Shown here: one piece after another, positions 8,796 to 18,267 of the stretch | Position numbering within the stretch: the stretch's first letter is position 1 | How the letters are laid out: every line of letters starts with the position of its first letter | Assembly: GCF_900110505.1 (NCBI RefSeq) | Contig: NZ_FODZ01000005.1 | Span: 302,650 to 366,649 of the forward strand | Length of the DNA stretch: 64,000 bases | Direction of reading: 5' to 3' | DNA from: Luteibacter sp. UNC138MFCol5.1 | Lineage (GTDB): Bacteria; Pseudomonadota; Gammaproteobacteria; Xanthomonadales; Rhodanobacteraceae | Program-made: the position numbers and the translations under genes | Notes under the pieces: model-generated | Told to the model about the DNA's origin: nothing | Database searches by the model: none | Seen by the model: the letters and a program-made list of their open reading frames with translations, nothing else

Positions 8796-11109
8796 GCGGG
8801 GCCATGAGGATCGACAGGCAGAAATGGAAGCCGACGCCGAGCGCCACCGTGAGGCCGATGGCGCGCAACACGGGGATCGAGGACCACGCCAGCATGCCGA
8901 ACACCAGCAGGGCCGCGATCACGCAGACCACGGTGGCGTGCAAGGTGCGCCGCTGTTCCGCCGGATCGCCGGTGTCGCGCTCGAAGAACAGCGCGTAATG
9001 CAGTCCCAGACCGGCCGCGAGGATCAGCGCCACGAGGTGGAACAGCGAAATCGGAATGCCGAGCATGCGCTCGACGGCGAGCACGAGGAACGTGGCCAGC
9101 GTCATCGGCGCGAGCACGTGCCACGCGCGTCGCACGCTGCGCAGGGCGAGCGTGATCGTGAGGAAGAGCAACGCCGTCGCGGCCAGCACGGCGTGGAGGA
9201 TGCGCGTGCGGTACGCCGCGACCAGCGATTCCGACGCGTCCTTCAGGTCGAGCAGGCGCGCGTCGACGCCGGCCGATGCGACGGCGGCGGCCACGGCGGA
9301 CGCGTCGTGCACGCCGCTCAGCGTGGACAGACCGACCCAGTGACCGTCGCGGTGCGCGAGCATCGACGCGATGCGCTGGCCCAGGGGCGAACGGGCGAAC
9401 ATCGCCGGCGTCAGCAATGCGGCGTGGCGTGCCGTCTCGACGTCGTCCTCGAACGGCGCGAACAGATCCTTGCGGAACGGCATGCCGTCGAGCGCGGCGC
9501 CGAGGCTCGCGTCGAGGGTGGCGCGGTCGGGAAGCTTCGCCTGGCGCGCGCGCTGGGTCGCGAGATCGGGCAGGTAGATCGAGGCCAGCTCGAACCCGTC
9601 GAGGTGCTTCGCCGCGACCTGCTCGCGCAACCGCGGCTCGAGCGCCGCCGAGGCGCGGAGCACGCCATCGGCATCCGGTGCCTGCACGACGAGCAGGTAG
9701 CGCACGTCGGGGGCGCCGAGTTCACCGCGCAGCTGCGCGTCCCTCATCAGCAGGTCGCGCGGAAGCGGCGTCAGCGCGGAAAGATCGTTCTGCCAGAACG
9801 GACCCGGCGCGAAGAACAGCATCGCCAGCACGGCGGCGACGATCGGCAGCGGTAGCCAGCGCGGTCGCGGCAACGCGTCGAGCCAATCGCGGAACGACGC
9901 GAGCCACGGCATGCCGGACACGTCGCGCGCGTGCTCCGGCAGCACGTACGGCAGCATGTAGCGGGTGCTGAAGCCCGCGGCGAGCAATCCTGCGATGGTG
10001 AACACCGCCAGCTGCTTCAGGCCGCCGACGCCGGATGCGTAGAACGCGAGGTAGGCGATGCACGCCGAGGCGATCGCCGTGAGCAGCAGGGGCCACAGGC
10101 CGCGCACGGCGGCGACGGCCGATTCGCCCGCGCGGCGATGGCTCAGCAGCCGGATGGGATATTCCTGCGCCACGCCGAGCAGCGTGAAGCCGAACGCGAG
10201 CGTGATGCCGTGGACCTCCGGGAAGCTCAGCGTCAGCGCCACGATGCCGACCAGCGCACCGGTCGCCACCGGCAGCGCGCCGAGGAGCAGCGCACCGATG
10301 CTGCGATAGGCCACGAGCATCAGCACGATGAAGCCGATGGTCGAGATGCGGCCGATCCAGTCGGCCTGGTCGCGCGTCTGGGCGTTCACCAGCACGGTGA
10401 AGTAGCCGGGTCCGCTGATCGTGAGGTGGGAGCCGCCGCTGCCGGGCAGCGCGGCGAACGCGGCGCGCAACCGGCCGATCGCGGCTTCCTGCGCGCCCGG
10501 ATCGAAACCCGCGCCACGCGTCTGCGCGAGCAGCAGCGCCTCGCCCTTCGACGAGAACCACACGCCTTCGCGAACCTCGGGCGAGCGCGCCGGCGTCCAG
10601 CGCTCCGCGAGCTTCAGCGTTTCGAGCGTGGGATCGCGCGGCAGCAGGCCTTTCAGCAGCGTCGCGGCGGGTGAACCGAGGTCGTCGAGGCGTTGCTGCA
10701 GTTCGTCCGCGAGGTACGTCTCGTCGAGCGCGCCGTGATCGAGCGTCGGCGAGAGCAGGAACCGGTACGGCAGCAGCGAACTGTCGAGCATGCCGAGGTC
10801 GAAGTCGCCGTTGACGACCTGGGTGAAGCCGTCGTCCTTGCGCAGCGCCGACGCGAGGCCGCGGCTGAGCGCCGCCTTGGTCGCGTCGTCGCCGCCGTCG
10901 ATGGCGACGAGCAGCAATCGCGAGCCCGGGCCCTCACCCACCTGGTCCATCAACAGTTTCTGATCGGGCGTCGTCGGCGCGGGCATGAAGCTGCGCAGGT
11001 CGGTGCCGACCTTCAGATGCGTGGCGACGACCGCGCCGAGCAGCGCGAGCGCGACGAGCCAGCCGATGAGGATGCCGAGGCGACGCCCCCTCACATCGCG
11101 CCGCCGCAC
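8779..11109 (-). CDS. MMPL/RND-type exporter of the pigment locus
   Basis: The 776-residue membrane protein has the internally duplicated MMPL layout. One membrane segment near residues 10-30 is followed by a large periplasmic domain and a cluster of membrane segments around 240-390. A single segment near 415-435, a second periplasmic loop and a final cluster at about 630-770 complete it. Aryl polyene loci carry such an exporter (ApeM-like) beside a LolA-like carrier, and it probably moves the polyene lipid to the outer membrane. Two GTG starts are possible. The GTG at 11109 has a GAAGG-like site upstream; the GTG at 11094 overlaps the previous stop as GTGA. The exact start is unresolved. Confidence 0.85.
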   Translation of the reverse strand: MRRRDVRGRRLGILIGWLVALALLGAVVATHLKVGTDLRSFMPAPTTPDQKLLMDQVGEGPGSRLLLVAIDGGDDATKAALSRGLASALRKDDGFTQVVNGDFDLGMLDSSLLPYRFLLSPTLDHGALDETYLADELQQRLDDLGSPAATLLKGLLPRDPTLETLKLAERWTPARSPEVREGVWFSSKGEALLLAQTRGAGFDPGAQEAAIGRLRAAFAALPGSGGSHLTISGPGYFTVLVNAQTRDQADWIGRISTIGFIVLMLVAYRSIGALLLGALPVATGALVGIVALTLSFPEVHGITLAFGFTLLGVAQEYPIRLLSHRRAGESAVAAVRGLWPLLLTAIASACIAYLAFYASGVGGLKQLAVFTIAGLLAAGFSTRYMLPYVLPEHARDVSGMPWLASFRDWLDALPRPRWLPLPIVAAVLAMLFFAPGPFWQNDLSALTPLPRDLLMRDAQLRGELGAPDVRYLLVVQAPDADGVLRASAALEPRLREQVAAKHLDGFELASIYLPDLATQRARQAKLPDRATLDASLGAALDGMPFRKDLFAPFEDDVETARHAALLTPAMFARSPLGQRIASMLAHRDGHWVGLSTLSGVHDASAVAAAVASAGVDARLLDLKDASESLVAAYRTRILHAVLAATALLFLTITLALRSVRRAWHVLAPMTLATFLVLAVERMLGIPISLFHLVALILAAGLGLHYALFFERDTGDPAEQRRTLHATVVCVIAALLVFGMLAWSSIPVLRAIGLTVALGVGFHFCLSILMAPHARKD

Positions 11110-11738
11110 TGGGCGATCAGGCCTTCGCGAGTCGGCGCCGCGGGCATGCTCCCGGCGAGCTCGCCGAGGAGATCGATGGACATGTCGCCATCGGCCTCGT
11201 CCATCCGCATGCAGCGCGCGACCGTGCCGCTGCCATAGACCTGGATGCGCGCGATCTGCTTCGCGACGCGCGCGTCGCGCGGCGTCAGCGTGAGCGCCCA
11301 GCGATCCGCGTCACGACCAAGGGTGACGTCGAACGACTGGGACAACCGCGACGGATCGCCGGCGAGCAGCGCCACGAAGCTGTCGAGCAGCACCTTGAGC
11401 TGCGGCGCGCGATTGAGGGAGAAGCTGCGCGGCTTCTTGCCTTCGCGCTCCTGCGTCACCTCGCCGTCGGCGATCGTGGAGACCTCCTTCGCCGGCTTCT
11501 CGACGCGACGCTCCAGCTTGTCGCCACCCAGCCAGCCGAGTTCGCCGGAAACCACCAGCGGCTTGTCCAGCACGCGCATGAAGCGCGCCTCGGCGAACGG
11601 CGTGCGTGCCGGCGCCGGCCGGTGCAGGCTGGCGATCAGCGCGTTCGCGTCGTCGGCATCAGGCGTCGGAGTGGCGAGGGAGGCGAGCGGAAGCAGCAGG
11701 CTCGTCAGCAGCAGGACCCATTTCTTGCCAGAAGTCAT
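11091..11738 (-). CDS. LolA-like outer-membrane lipid carrier protein
   Basis: A 215-residue secreted protein. MTSGKKWVLLLTSLLLPLASLA is a clear signal peptide, and the ATG at 11738 is chosen for this reason. The mature part carries a LolA-like half-barrel pattern with VLDKPLVVSGELGWLGGDKLERR and later DVTLGRDADRWALTLTPRD. In aryl polyene loci the LolA homologue (ApeL-like) is thought to ferry the polyene lipid across the periplasm after the MMPL exporter. Its coding region begins 80 nt inside the acyltransferase gene and ends overlapping the exporter gene, so the three are tightly coupled. Housekeeping lipoprotein-carrier activity is unlikely given the context. Confidence 0.75.
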   Translation of the reverse strand: MTSGKKWVLLLTSLLLPLASLATPTPDADDANALIASLHRPAPARTPFAEARFMRVLDKPLVVSGELGWLGGDKLERRVEKPAKEVSTIADGEVTQEREGKKPRSFSLNRAPQLKVLLDSFVALLAGDPSRLSQSFDVTLGRDADRWALTLTPRDARVAKQIARIQVYGSGTVARCMRMDEADGDMSIDLLGELAGSMPAAPTREGLIAQCGGAM

Positions 11739-12609
11739 AGAAATTGAACCAGTTGAAGGGATAGACGCGTGCGTAGTGTTCCACGCGGGCCGCGTAACGG
11801 GCGACGATGTCTTCGAGCACGGCCTTGCGCTGGGCGCGCGGGATCTCGATGCCATCGGAGAAGGCCTCGAAGATCAGCCGGTAGCGATTGCCGCCGAGGT
11901 AGATGCCCATGCACAGCACCACCGGAATCTTCAGCGCGGACGCCAGCAGCCAGGGGCCGACCGGGAACGGCGCCGGTTTGCCGAGGAACGGCACATCGAG
12001 CGTCGCCTCGCCCGCATGCCCGCGATCGGCCAGCAGCGCCACCATGCCGCCCTGCGCCGCACCTTCGGCCATCGCCAGGGCGACGGACGCGCCACCCAGC
12101 GAGGCGTCGATGACCGCGGCGCCGACGTCCGGCGCGAGCGCTTCGAGCACGGTCGTCAGCGCGGGCGTCTTCTGCTTGTCGAGCACCACGCGCAGCGGCA
12201 CGTCGGGGCGGCGCGCGCCCAGCGCGCGCAGGGCCTCGAAACTGCCCTGGTGCGAGCCGATCAGGAGCACCCCACGGCCGGCGTCGATGCATCGGTCGAG
12301 CTCGGCGAGGCCTTCGACCTCGACCCGGAAGTCCTTCTCGCCACGCGCGAGGAAGAACATCCGGTCGAGCAGCGTCGCGGCGAACATGTGGATGTGCCGG
12401 AACACGTCGCGTCCGGTCACGGGACGGCCGAGCACGCGCGAGAGGTAGAGCCGCGACGCGGCGCGCTCGTGCGCGCGGCGCAGGAAGAAATACAGGGTGA
12501 TCGGATAGAGCAGCAGCCGCGCGACCGACCGGCCGAGCACCAGGGCGATCGTGCGGATCGTCCAGATGGCGAACATGCCGCCGCCTTCGCGCTGCTTCCA
12601 GTGGCTCAT
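11659..12609 (-). CDS. LpxL/ApeJ-like acyltransferase
   Basis: This 316-residue protein resembles lauroyl/myristoyl lipid A acyltransferases. It has an N-terminal hydrophobic anchor (about 13-42) and the HxxxxE catalytic motif HQGSFE (His120-Glu125), followed later by ALLADRGHAGEATLDVPFLGKPAPF. In pigment loci it probably attaches the polyene acyl chain to a lipid or glycerophosphate head. The start codon overlaps the stop of the ApeI-like gene by one base (TGATG). The 3' end overlaps the LolA-like gene by 80 nt, an unusually long overlap that supports co-evolution of the operon. Confidence 0.8.
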   Translation of the reverse strand: MSHWKQREGGGMFAIWTIRTIALVLGRSVARLLLYPITLYFFLRRAHERAASRLYLSRVLGRPVTGRDVFRHIHMFAATLLDRMFFLARGEKDFRVEVEGLAELDRCIDAGRGVLLIGSHQGSFEALRALGARRPDVPLRVVLDKQKTPALTTVLEALAPDVGAAVIDASLGGASVALAMAEGAAQGGMVALLADRGHAGEATLDVPFLGKPAPFPVGPWLLASALKIPVVLCMGIYLGGNRYRLIFEAFSDGIEIPRAQRKAVLEDIVARYAARVEHYARVYPFNWFNFYDFWQEMGPAADEPAASARLPRHSDA

Positions 12610-12926
12610 CAGCCGGCCTCGAACGTGCCGCGCACCAGCGTCTCGCCGGCACGGCGCACCGTGAAGCGGACGCGGCCGGCATCCTGGGCGACCAGCTCGA
12701 CGTCGGCGTCCTCGCCCGGCAGCAGCGGCGCGAGAAATTTCGCGTCGACGACCTGACGGATCCCGACGCCACGCCATTCACGCAGCGCGGCGGCCGCTTC
12801 CTCGAGCAGCAGGACGCCCGCCACGATCGGACGGCCGGGAAAGTGACCGGCGAAGCTCGGGTGCGCGGCGTCGAAGCGCAGCGGACGCACGAAGGATGCG
12901 GTGTCGACGGATTCGGTCATCGGCAT
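12609..12926 (-). CDS. ApeI-like 3-hydroxyacyl-ACP dehydratase
   Basis: A short (105-residue) FabZ-type hotdog protein with HPSFAGHFPGRPIVAGVLLLE (residues 22-42), in which His28 would be catalytic. It should form the double bonds of the growing polyene on the ACP encoded upstream, in concert with the ApeP-like protein. Two ATGs are possible (12926 and 12920), differing by two residues. An 80-bp gap separates it from the ACP gene. The dehydratase-acyltransferase-LolA-MMPL-dehydratase order is the I-J-L-M-P order I know from aryl polyene clusters, here without the K, N, O, Q and R positions. Confidence 0.82.
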   Translation of the reverse strand: MPMTESVDTASFVRPLRFDAAHPSFAGHFPGRPIVAGVLLLEEAAAALREWRGVGIRQVVDAKFLAPLLPGEDADVELVAQDAGRVRFTVRRAGETLVRGTFEAG

Positions 12927-13006
12927 CTACGGCCCACGAGCATGGCGGACGACGTCCGCCGTTGAGGTTCGGGGCGAAACGTTCCGCCCCGGCGCACGCG
13001 CGAGGC

Positions 13007-13279
13007 TCAGGCGGCCGCGCGGTGCTGCTCGATATGCTCGGACAGTGAGCGCAGGCTCGTGAAGATCGTGCGGTTGTCCGGGTTGTCGGACTTCAGCTGG
13101 AAGCCGTAGCGCTTGGAAACGGCGAGGGCGATCTCGAGGGCATCGATGGAGTCCAGGCCCAGGTCGCCGCCGAACAGGGGCGCCTCCGGGTCGATGTCAG
13201 CCGGCTTCACCGTCTCCAGGTTGAGGCTGGTGACGATGAGTTCTGCGAGTTCTTGCTGTGCTGCGGTCTGCGTTGCCAT
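13007..13279 (-). CDS. Acyl carrier protein of the pigment locus
   Basis: The 90-residue acidic protein has the phosphopantetheine attachment motif GGDLGLDSIDALE (residues 37-49) with Ser44 as the attachment serine. It opens the minus-strand arm of the locus, so it probably carries the aryl starter and the elongating polyene chain. It is a dedicated ACP rather than the fatty-acid AcpP, judged by its location and its LGLDSID rather than LGADSLD core. It is divergent from xanB2; the 175-bp gap between the two starts should hold both promoters. Confidence 0.88.
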   Translation of the reverse strand: MATQTAAQQELAELIVTSLNLETVKPADIDPEAPLFGGDLGLDSIDALEIALAVSKRYGFQLKSDNPDNRTIFTSLRSLSEHIEQHRAAA

Positions 13280-13454
13280 GTTCGTTTCCAGGTCCTGGAT
13301 GTTCCTGCCTCCCCCCGGATGGCAGCGGCCGCGGAGTTTATCACACGGCTTCCGCGGCCCTCCGCGGAGCGTTCAGGCTCCTGAAGGGCGGCTTCACGCT
13401 TCCGCCCGGCGGGGGGACGATATGATGGGACGAAGCGTCAGAACGGAAGACTCC

Positions 13455-14441
13455 ATGCTCGAAGCCAGTGACATGCGCGCGTCCGCGCCGTCGACAGCCC
13501 CCGCGGCGCCACGCGTCCGCTACCGCACCGGACCGGTCGAGCCCGGTCCCACGACGCTGGCGGCCTTCGGCTTCGGCGACGGCCCGGACGCCGTCGACGA
13601 TCCGCGCTGGTTCCGCGTCGCGCTGGAGCCGTTCGGCGACGCGGTGGTCGAAACCTGGGAAGTCGACGCGGAGGTGACCCATGGCCGCGACGGCGACCTG
13701 CGCTGGTCGCGCGGCGGCGGATGGCTCTTCGCGGCGGTCGAGTGCCGTGAATCGGCCTATGGCGGCATCGAAGGTGCCGCCCGGCACGCGTACGAGCTGC
13801 TCTCGCGCTTCGTCGCCCGAGGCCCCGAGCGTCATGTCCAGCGGATCTGGAACTACCTCGGCGCGATCAACGCCGGTGACGATGACGACGAGCGCTACAA
13901 GCATTTCTGCACGGGCCGCATCGGCGGCATGGGCGATGTCTTCGCGCAGGGCTTTCCCGCGGCCACCGCCATCGGTCACCACGCGGACCGCGACGTGCTG
14001 CAGGTGTACCTGCTCGCCACCGACCGCCCGGGCACGCGGGTGGAGAACCCCCGCCAGGTGAGCGCGTGGCAGTATCCGCGCCAGTACGGCCGCACGCCGC
14101 CGAGCTTCGCGCGCGCCACCTTGCTGCCGGCCGACGACGTGCTGGCGATTTCCGGCACGGCCGCCGTGGTCGGCCATGCGTCGGCACACGCCGGCGACAT
14201 CGACGCCCAGCTTGCCGAAACGCTGCGCAACCTCGAAGCGCTGCTCGTCGCGGGCGGCCTGCCGCCGGGTTTCAACGCGGACGCGCCACTGAAGGCGTAC
14301 GTGCGGCATCCGGCGCACGCCGAGGCCGTGCGCGCTTTCGCGGCGAAGCACCTGCCGCGAGCGCCGATGCTCCTGCTCCACGGCGATATCTGCCGCGAGG
14401 AACTGCTGGTGGAAATCGACGGCTGGCGTTACCGGAGCTAG
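13455..14441 (+). CDS. xanB2: XanB2-family chorismatase (hydroxybenzoate synthase)
   Basis: The 328-residue protein matches the 'pteridine-dependent deoxygenase-like' chorismatase family. Conserved blocks include GGWLFAAVECRESAYGGIE, HVQRIWNYLGAIN, ERYKHFCTGR and ENPRQVSAWQYPRQYG. In Xanthomonas, XanB2 hydrolyses chorismate to 3- and 4-hydroxybenzoate; the former primes xanthomonadin and the latter feeds ubiquinone. ATG 13455 is chosen for the GGAAG about 7 nt upstream; earlier ATGs exist at 13422 and 13425. A TATGAT hexamer at 13421-13426 may be its -10. It is convergent with glmU, with only 4 bp between the stop codons. The FkbO/Hyg5-type chorismatase subtype cannot be resolved by eye. Confidence 0.85.
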   Translation: MLEASDMRASAPSTAPAAPRVRYRTGPVEPGPTTLAAFGFGDGPDAVDDPRWFRVALEPFGDAVVETWEVDAEVTHGRDGDLRWSRGGGWLFAAVECRESAYGGIEGAARHAYELLSRFVARGPERHVQRIWNYLGAINAGDDDDERYKHFCTGRIGGMGDVFAQGFPAATAIGHHADRDVLQVYLLATDRPGTRVENPRQVSAWQYPRQYGRTPPSFARATLLPADDVLAISGTAAVVGHASAHAGDIDAQLAETLRNLEALLVAGGLPPGFNADAPLKAYVRHPAHAEAVRAFAAKHLPRAPMLLLHGDICREELLVEIDGWRYRS

Positions 14442-14445
14442 GCGC

Positions 14446-15825
14446 TCAGGATTTCTTCACCGGTCGCTGCCAGCCGTCGATGGACGCCTGTCGCGCGCGC
14501 GACAACGTGAGGGTGTCCGCCGGCGCGTCCTTGGTGATCACCGAGCCGGCGCCGATCGTCGCGCCGTCGTGCAGCGTCACCGGTGCGACGAGCGAACTGT
14601 TCGAGCCGACGAAGACGCGGTCGCCGATCGTGGTGCGGCTCTTGTTCACGCCGTCGTAGTTGCAGGTGATCGTGCCCGCGCCGATGTTGACCTTGCTGCC
14701 GATGACGGCATCGCCGAGGTACGTGAGGTGGTTCGCCTTGGAGCCTTCGGCGATCGTCGCGTTTTTCGTTTCCACGAAGTTGCCGATGTGCACGCCGGCG
14801 GCGAGATCGGTACCGGGCCGCAGGCGCGCGAACGGACCGATGGTGCATGGGCCGTGCGTGGCCACGCCATCGAGATCGCAATGGGCGAGCACCACCGTGC
14901 CGGCCGCGAGCCGCGCGTTGCGCACCCGCGTGAACGGACCGATGCGCACGTCGTCGCCGAGGGTCACGTCGCCTTCGAAGATGACGTTGACATCGATCTC
15001 GACGTCGCGGCCCGTGGTCACGGTGCCGCGCACGTCGAGGCGCGACGGGTCCGCCAGGCGGACGCCGGCGAGCGCGAGCGCGCGTGCGCTGCGTTCGCGA
15101 TACAGCGCCTCGAGCCCGGCCAGCTGCCAGGGATCATTGGCACCCGACGCCTCGACGGGATCGCAATCCACGCACGCCGCCGGCTCGCCTTCGTCCGCGG
15201 CCATCTCGAACACGTCGGTGAGGTAGTACTCGCCCTGGGCGTTCTCGTTGCGCAGGCGCCGCGTCCAGTCGAGCAGGCGATTCGCATCGGCGGCGACGAT
15301 GCCCGTGTTGACGATGTCGATCGCGCGTTGCGCGGCGCTGGCGTCCTTTTCCTCGACGACGTGGCGCACGCGGCCCGACGCGTCGAGCACGACGCGCCCA
15401 TAGCCCTTCGGATCGGCGAGGCGCGTGGCGAGCATCGCGAGGCCCTGGTCCGACCCGACGAGCGCGGCGAGCGTTTCGGCGCGGATCAGCGGCACGTCGC
15501 CGTAGAGCACGAGCACGCGCCCTTCCAGCTTGCCGTCGGCCTGGAGCGCCTCCAGCGCGGTTCGTACCGCGTGCCCCGTGCCATGGCGCTCGCGCTGTTC
15601 GATCCAGCCGAGCCCCGTGTCGGAGGCGAACGCCTCGCGCACCTGCTCGCCGTTGTGACCGTAGACCACGTGCACGCCCTGCGGATCGAGCGCCCGCGCG
15701 GCGGCGACGACGTGCGCCAGCAGGGGCCGGCCCGCGAGCGGCATCAGCACCTTGGCGGAGGCGGACTTCATCCGCTTGCCCTCGCCGGCGGCGAGGATCA
15801 GGACGTGGAGGGGTGTCGCGGTCAT
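14446..15825 (-). CDS. glmU: Bifunctional GlmU (UDP-GlcNAc pyrophosphorylase / GlcN-1-P acetyltransferase)
   Basis: GlmU acetylates glucosamine-1-phosphate and uridylylates the product to UDP-GlcNAc, the precursor of peptidoglycan and LPS, in the cytosol. The 459-residue product has the N-terminal nucleotidyltransferase signature [13 protein letters not shown] (residues 9-21) and YGDVPL. From about residue 250 it has a left-handed beta-helix with hexapeptide repeats, including [16 protein letters not shown] and [15 protein letters not shown]. Length and domain order are normal for the family. It appears to be transcribed alone. Confidence 0.96.
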   Translation of the reverse strand: MTATPLHVLILAAGEGKRMKSASAKVLMPLAGRPLLAHVVAAARALDPQGVHVVYGHNGEQVREAFASDTGLGWIEQRERHGTGHAVRTALEALQADGKLEGRVLVLYGDVPLIRAETLAALVGSDQGLAMLATRLADPKGYGRVVLDASGRVRHVVEEKDASAAQRAIDIVNTGIVAADANRLLDWTRRLRNENAQGEYYLTDVFEMAADEGEPAACVDCDPVEASGANDPWQLAGLEALYRERSARALALAGVRLADPSRLDVRGTVTTGRDVEIDVNVIFEGDVTLGDDVRIGPFTRVRNARLAAGTVVLAHCDLDGVATHGPCTIGPFARLRPGTDLAAGVHIGNFVETKNATIAEGSKANHLTYLGDAVIGSKVNIGAGTITCNYDGVNKSRTTIGDRVFVGSNSSLVAPVTLHDGATIGAGSVITKDAPADTLTLSRARQASIDGWQRPVKKS

Positions 15826-15892
15826 GGAGTCGGCTGCCTGCCTGGAAAACTGGCCCGCACTTTCGCGCGTTTGGCCGCCCCTGCCAAGTCGG

Positions 15893-16969
15893 CTATTCGT
15901 CTTTCGGCCGCGTCGTCAGGTGTTCGAGGTTCGGCTTGTATGCCTCGACGAACGCGTTGCGAAGCACACCGACGATGGCCTCCATGGCCGAGACGTTCTT
16001 CGCGTCGATGCTGCCCGAGATCGGCACCCGGGTCGCGAACTGGTCCTTCGACTGGTTCTTGAACAGCTTCGTGACGCCTTCGGCGACCGCCTCGTAGGCG
16101 AGCTTCACCGGATTCTTCTTTTCCTCGACGACATCCTGCTTCCAGCTGAAGATCTTCAGGCCGCGGAACAGCGGCTTGGCATAACCGTTGAGCTGGCGGT
16201 CCTTCGCCTGCAGCTCCATGAAGAAGTCGCCTTCACCGCCTGCGAAATCGAGCCCGCTATAGGCACGGGCCAGGTCGTTGGCCTTCACCAGCTTGATGTT
16301 GCGGACGCTCAACTCGTAACGGAAATCGCCGAGACGCTCCAGCGGATCGAATTCGGCCCTGGTTTCCAGAGGCGCGTCACCGAGCACCTTGGCGGTGGCA
16401 TGCAGATGGGCCACGCGGGAGCCACCCTCGCCCTGTACGTTCGTCAGATTGCTCGCCGCCGCGTTCACGTCGGTCATCTTCAGATCCACCTTCGGACGGG
16501 AGACGAAGTTGTGGAAGGTGACCGTGCCGTTCATGACGTTGACTTCGTCGAGCCGGATGGGCGCGAGCGCCTTGAGCTGCGCGCGCCAGTCGACGCCCTT
16601 ACCCGTCTGCGTGTCCCCCTCGCCACGGCCGTCGACGAAGTTGAGCACGGGATCGTAGAAATCGATCTTTCCGCGCAGACGGCCCCGAGCGAGCGCTCGC
16701 CAGCTCAGCGAGATGTCGGCACGGGCGGTGTTGAACAGCGGCACGGGCACCTTGCCGTCGACCTTGGTGATGGTCAGCCCGTCGATCGAATAGGCGCCAC
16801 GCCACAGGTGGATGTCGATGTCGGCGATGTGCCCGGAATACGCGCCCATCCGCGCGAGGCGCCCGTTGAGGTAATCGAGGACGAGGTACGGCATCGCGAT
16901 GCGCGCCGCGACGAGCACGATGGCGATGACGCCGACGATCCAGAGACTGCGGCGGTAGCGGGTTCTCAT
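15893..16969 (-). CDS. DUF748 (AsmA-like) membrane-anchored protein
   Basis: The 358-residue protein has an N-terminal membrane anchor (residues about 9-31) and a long beta-rich periplasmic part with [29 protein letters not shown] and [16 protein letters not shown]. This corresponds to the DUF748 family, distant relatives of AsmA/TamB-type bridge proteins. A role in envelope lipid or protein transport is a family-level guess. It is divergent from ubiA (95 bp between starts) and separate from glmU. Confidence 0.7.
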   Translation of the reverse strand: MRTRYRRSLWIVGVIAIVLVAARIAMPYLVLDYLNGRLARMGAYSGHIADIDIHLWRGAYSIDGLTITKVDGKVPVPLFNTARADISLSWRALARGRLRGKIDFYDPVLNFVDGRGEGDTQTGKGVDWRAQLKALAPIRLDEVNVMNGTVTFHNFVSRPKVDLKMTDVNAAASNLTNVQGEGGSRVAHLHATAKVLGDAPLETRAEFDPLERLGDFRYELSVRNIKLVKANDLARAYSGLDFAGGEGDFFMELQAKDRQLNGYAKPLFRGLKIFSWKQDVVEEKKNPVKLAYEAVAEGVTKLFKNQSKDQFATRVPISGSIDAKNVSAMEAIVGVLRNAFVEAYKPNLEHLTTRPKDE

Positions 16970-17064
16970 GGGGTGGCACCGGACAAGCGCATGTCGCCCA
17001 GTGTTGCGCTGCGGGAGTCATGATTCCATGAACGGGGGCCCCGGCGTCCATTAGACTTCCGCCC

Positions 17065-18075
17065 ATGAGCCCCACGTCCCGAAAAGCCGCCCCGCGGCGG
17101 AAGGCGCCCGCCCCGGTGCCGCGCCGCCCGGCCGCGCCGCCGCCCGCCGCACGCCCCGCCGACGCCTCGACCACCGCCGAGCGCGTGCTCGCCTTCCTGG
17201 TCCGGGGCCTGCCGCCGCGCTGGCGCGAAAAGGCCCATGCCTACCTCGTCCTGACCCGCATGGACCGGCCCATCGGCGCCCTGCTCCTGCTTTGGCCCAC
17301 CTGGTGGGCGCTGTGGCTGGCGGCGAAGGATTTCCCGCCCGTGGGGCCCCTGGTCATCTTCACGCTCGGCGTGTTCGCGATGCGCTCCGCCGGTTGCGCG
17401 ATCAACGACTACGCCGATCGCAAGCTCGATCCGCAGGTCGCGCGCACCGCCGGCCGTCCCATCGCCAGCGGGAGGGTGACGCCGCGCGAGGCGCTGTACG
17501 TGTTCGGCGCCTTGCTCGCCTTCGCGTTCATCCTCGTGCTGTTCACCAATCCGCTGACCATCGGGCTTTCGTTCGTCGGCGCGGCCCTCGCGGCGGCCTA
17601 TCCGTTCTCGAAGCGCTACACGCACCTGGCCCAGGTGGTGCTCGGCGCGGCGTTCGGCTGGTCGATCCCGATGGCCTTCGCGGCGGTGACGAACGAGGTG
17701 CCGCCCATCGCCTGGCTGCTCTTCATCGGCAACGTGCTGTGGTCGGTCATCTACGACACCGAATACGCCATCATCGATCGCGAGGAGGACATCAAGGCCG
17801 GCGCGAAGTCCACCGCGATCCTGTTCGGCGACGCCGACCTTCCGATCCTCGGCATCCTGATGGCGACGTTCCTGCTCACGATGCTCCTGGTGGGCACGCG
17901 CGCGTCGCTGGCCTGGCCTTACTGGATCGCGCTCGTCGTCACGGCGGGCCTGTTCGCGTACCAGCAGTGGCTCATCCGCCACCACGATCGTGCCGCCTGC
18001 CTGACCGCGTTCCGTCACAACAATTGGGTCGGACTCGCGTTGTGGCTCGGCATCGTGATCGCATCCGCACTGTGA
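17065..18075 (+). CDS. ubiA: 4-hydroxybenzoate polyprenyltransferase
   Basis: UbiA prenylates 4-hydroxybenzoate in the second committed step of ubiquinone synthesis, in the inner membrane. The 336-residue protein has the two Asp-rich motifs, CAINDYADRKLD (111-122) and YDTEYAIIDREEDIKAG (230-246), among about eight membrane segments. An Ala/Pro/Arg-rich extension of roughly 55 residues precedes the conserved core (AYLVLTRMDRPIG), which is longer than in E. coli UbiA. The start may therefore lie further in, although ATG 17065 is the only obvious one near the 5' end. Its substrate is one of the expected products of the nearby XanB2. Confidence 0.94.
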   Translation: MSPTSRKAAPRRKAPAPVPRRPAAPPPAARPADASTTAERVLAFLVRGLPPRWREKAHAYLVLTRMDRPIGALLLLWPTWWALWLAAKDFPPVGPLVIFTLGVFAMRSAGCAINDYADRKLDPQVARTAGRPIASGRVTPREALYVFGALLAFAFILVLFTNPLTIGLSFVGAALAAAYPFSKRYTHLAQVVLGAAFGWSIPMAFAAVTNEVPPIAWLLFIGNVLWSVIYDTEYAIIDREEDIKAGAKSTAILFGDADLPILGILMATFLLTMLLVGTRASLAWPYWIALVVTAGLFAYQQWLIRHHDRAACLTAFRHNNWVGLALWLGIVIASAL

Positions 18076-18086
18076 TCGTGATCACG
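18071..18086. promoter_or_regulatory. CRP/Clp-like binding site
   Basis: TGTGATCGTGATCACG matches 9 of the 10 specified bases of the CRP-family consensus TGTGA-N6-TCACA. It overlaps the ubiA stop codon and lies about 180 bp upstream of the TonB receptor gene. Clp of xanthomonads recognises the same consensus; use by Clp here is inferred. Confidence 0.5.
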
Positions 18087-18267
18087 CCGTGAGCGGTCGA
18101 TGACCATTTGTCTCGATTGAAATGCGGTCGTAACGTAAGTTGAGTCGATCCGTCATCGGTGACGCATAACGTTCGGGGGTCGCGGACCCACGGAGAGGCC
18201 GCGGACCGACGCACATGTACGGTCCGGGGGGAGGGTTCGCGCAGCCCCTTCCCCGGATGACACAACG

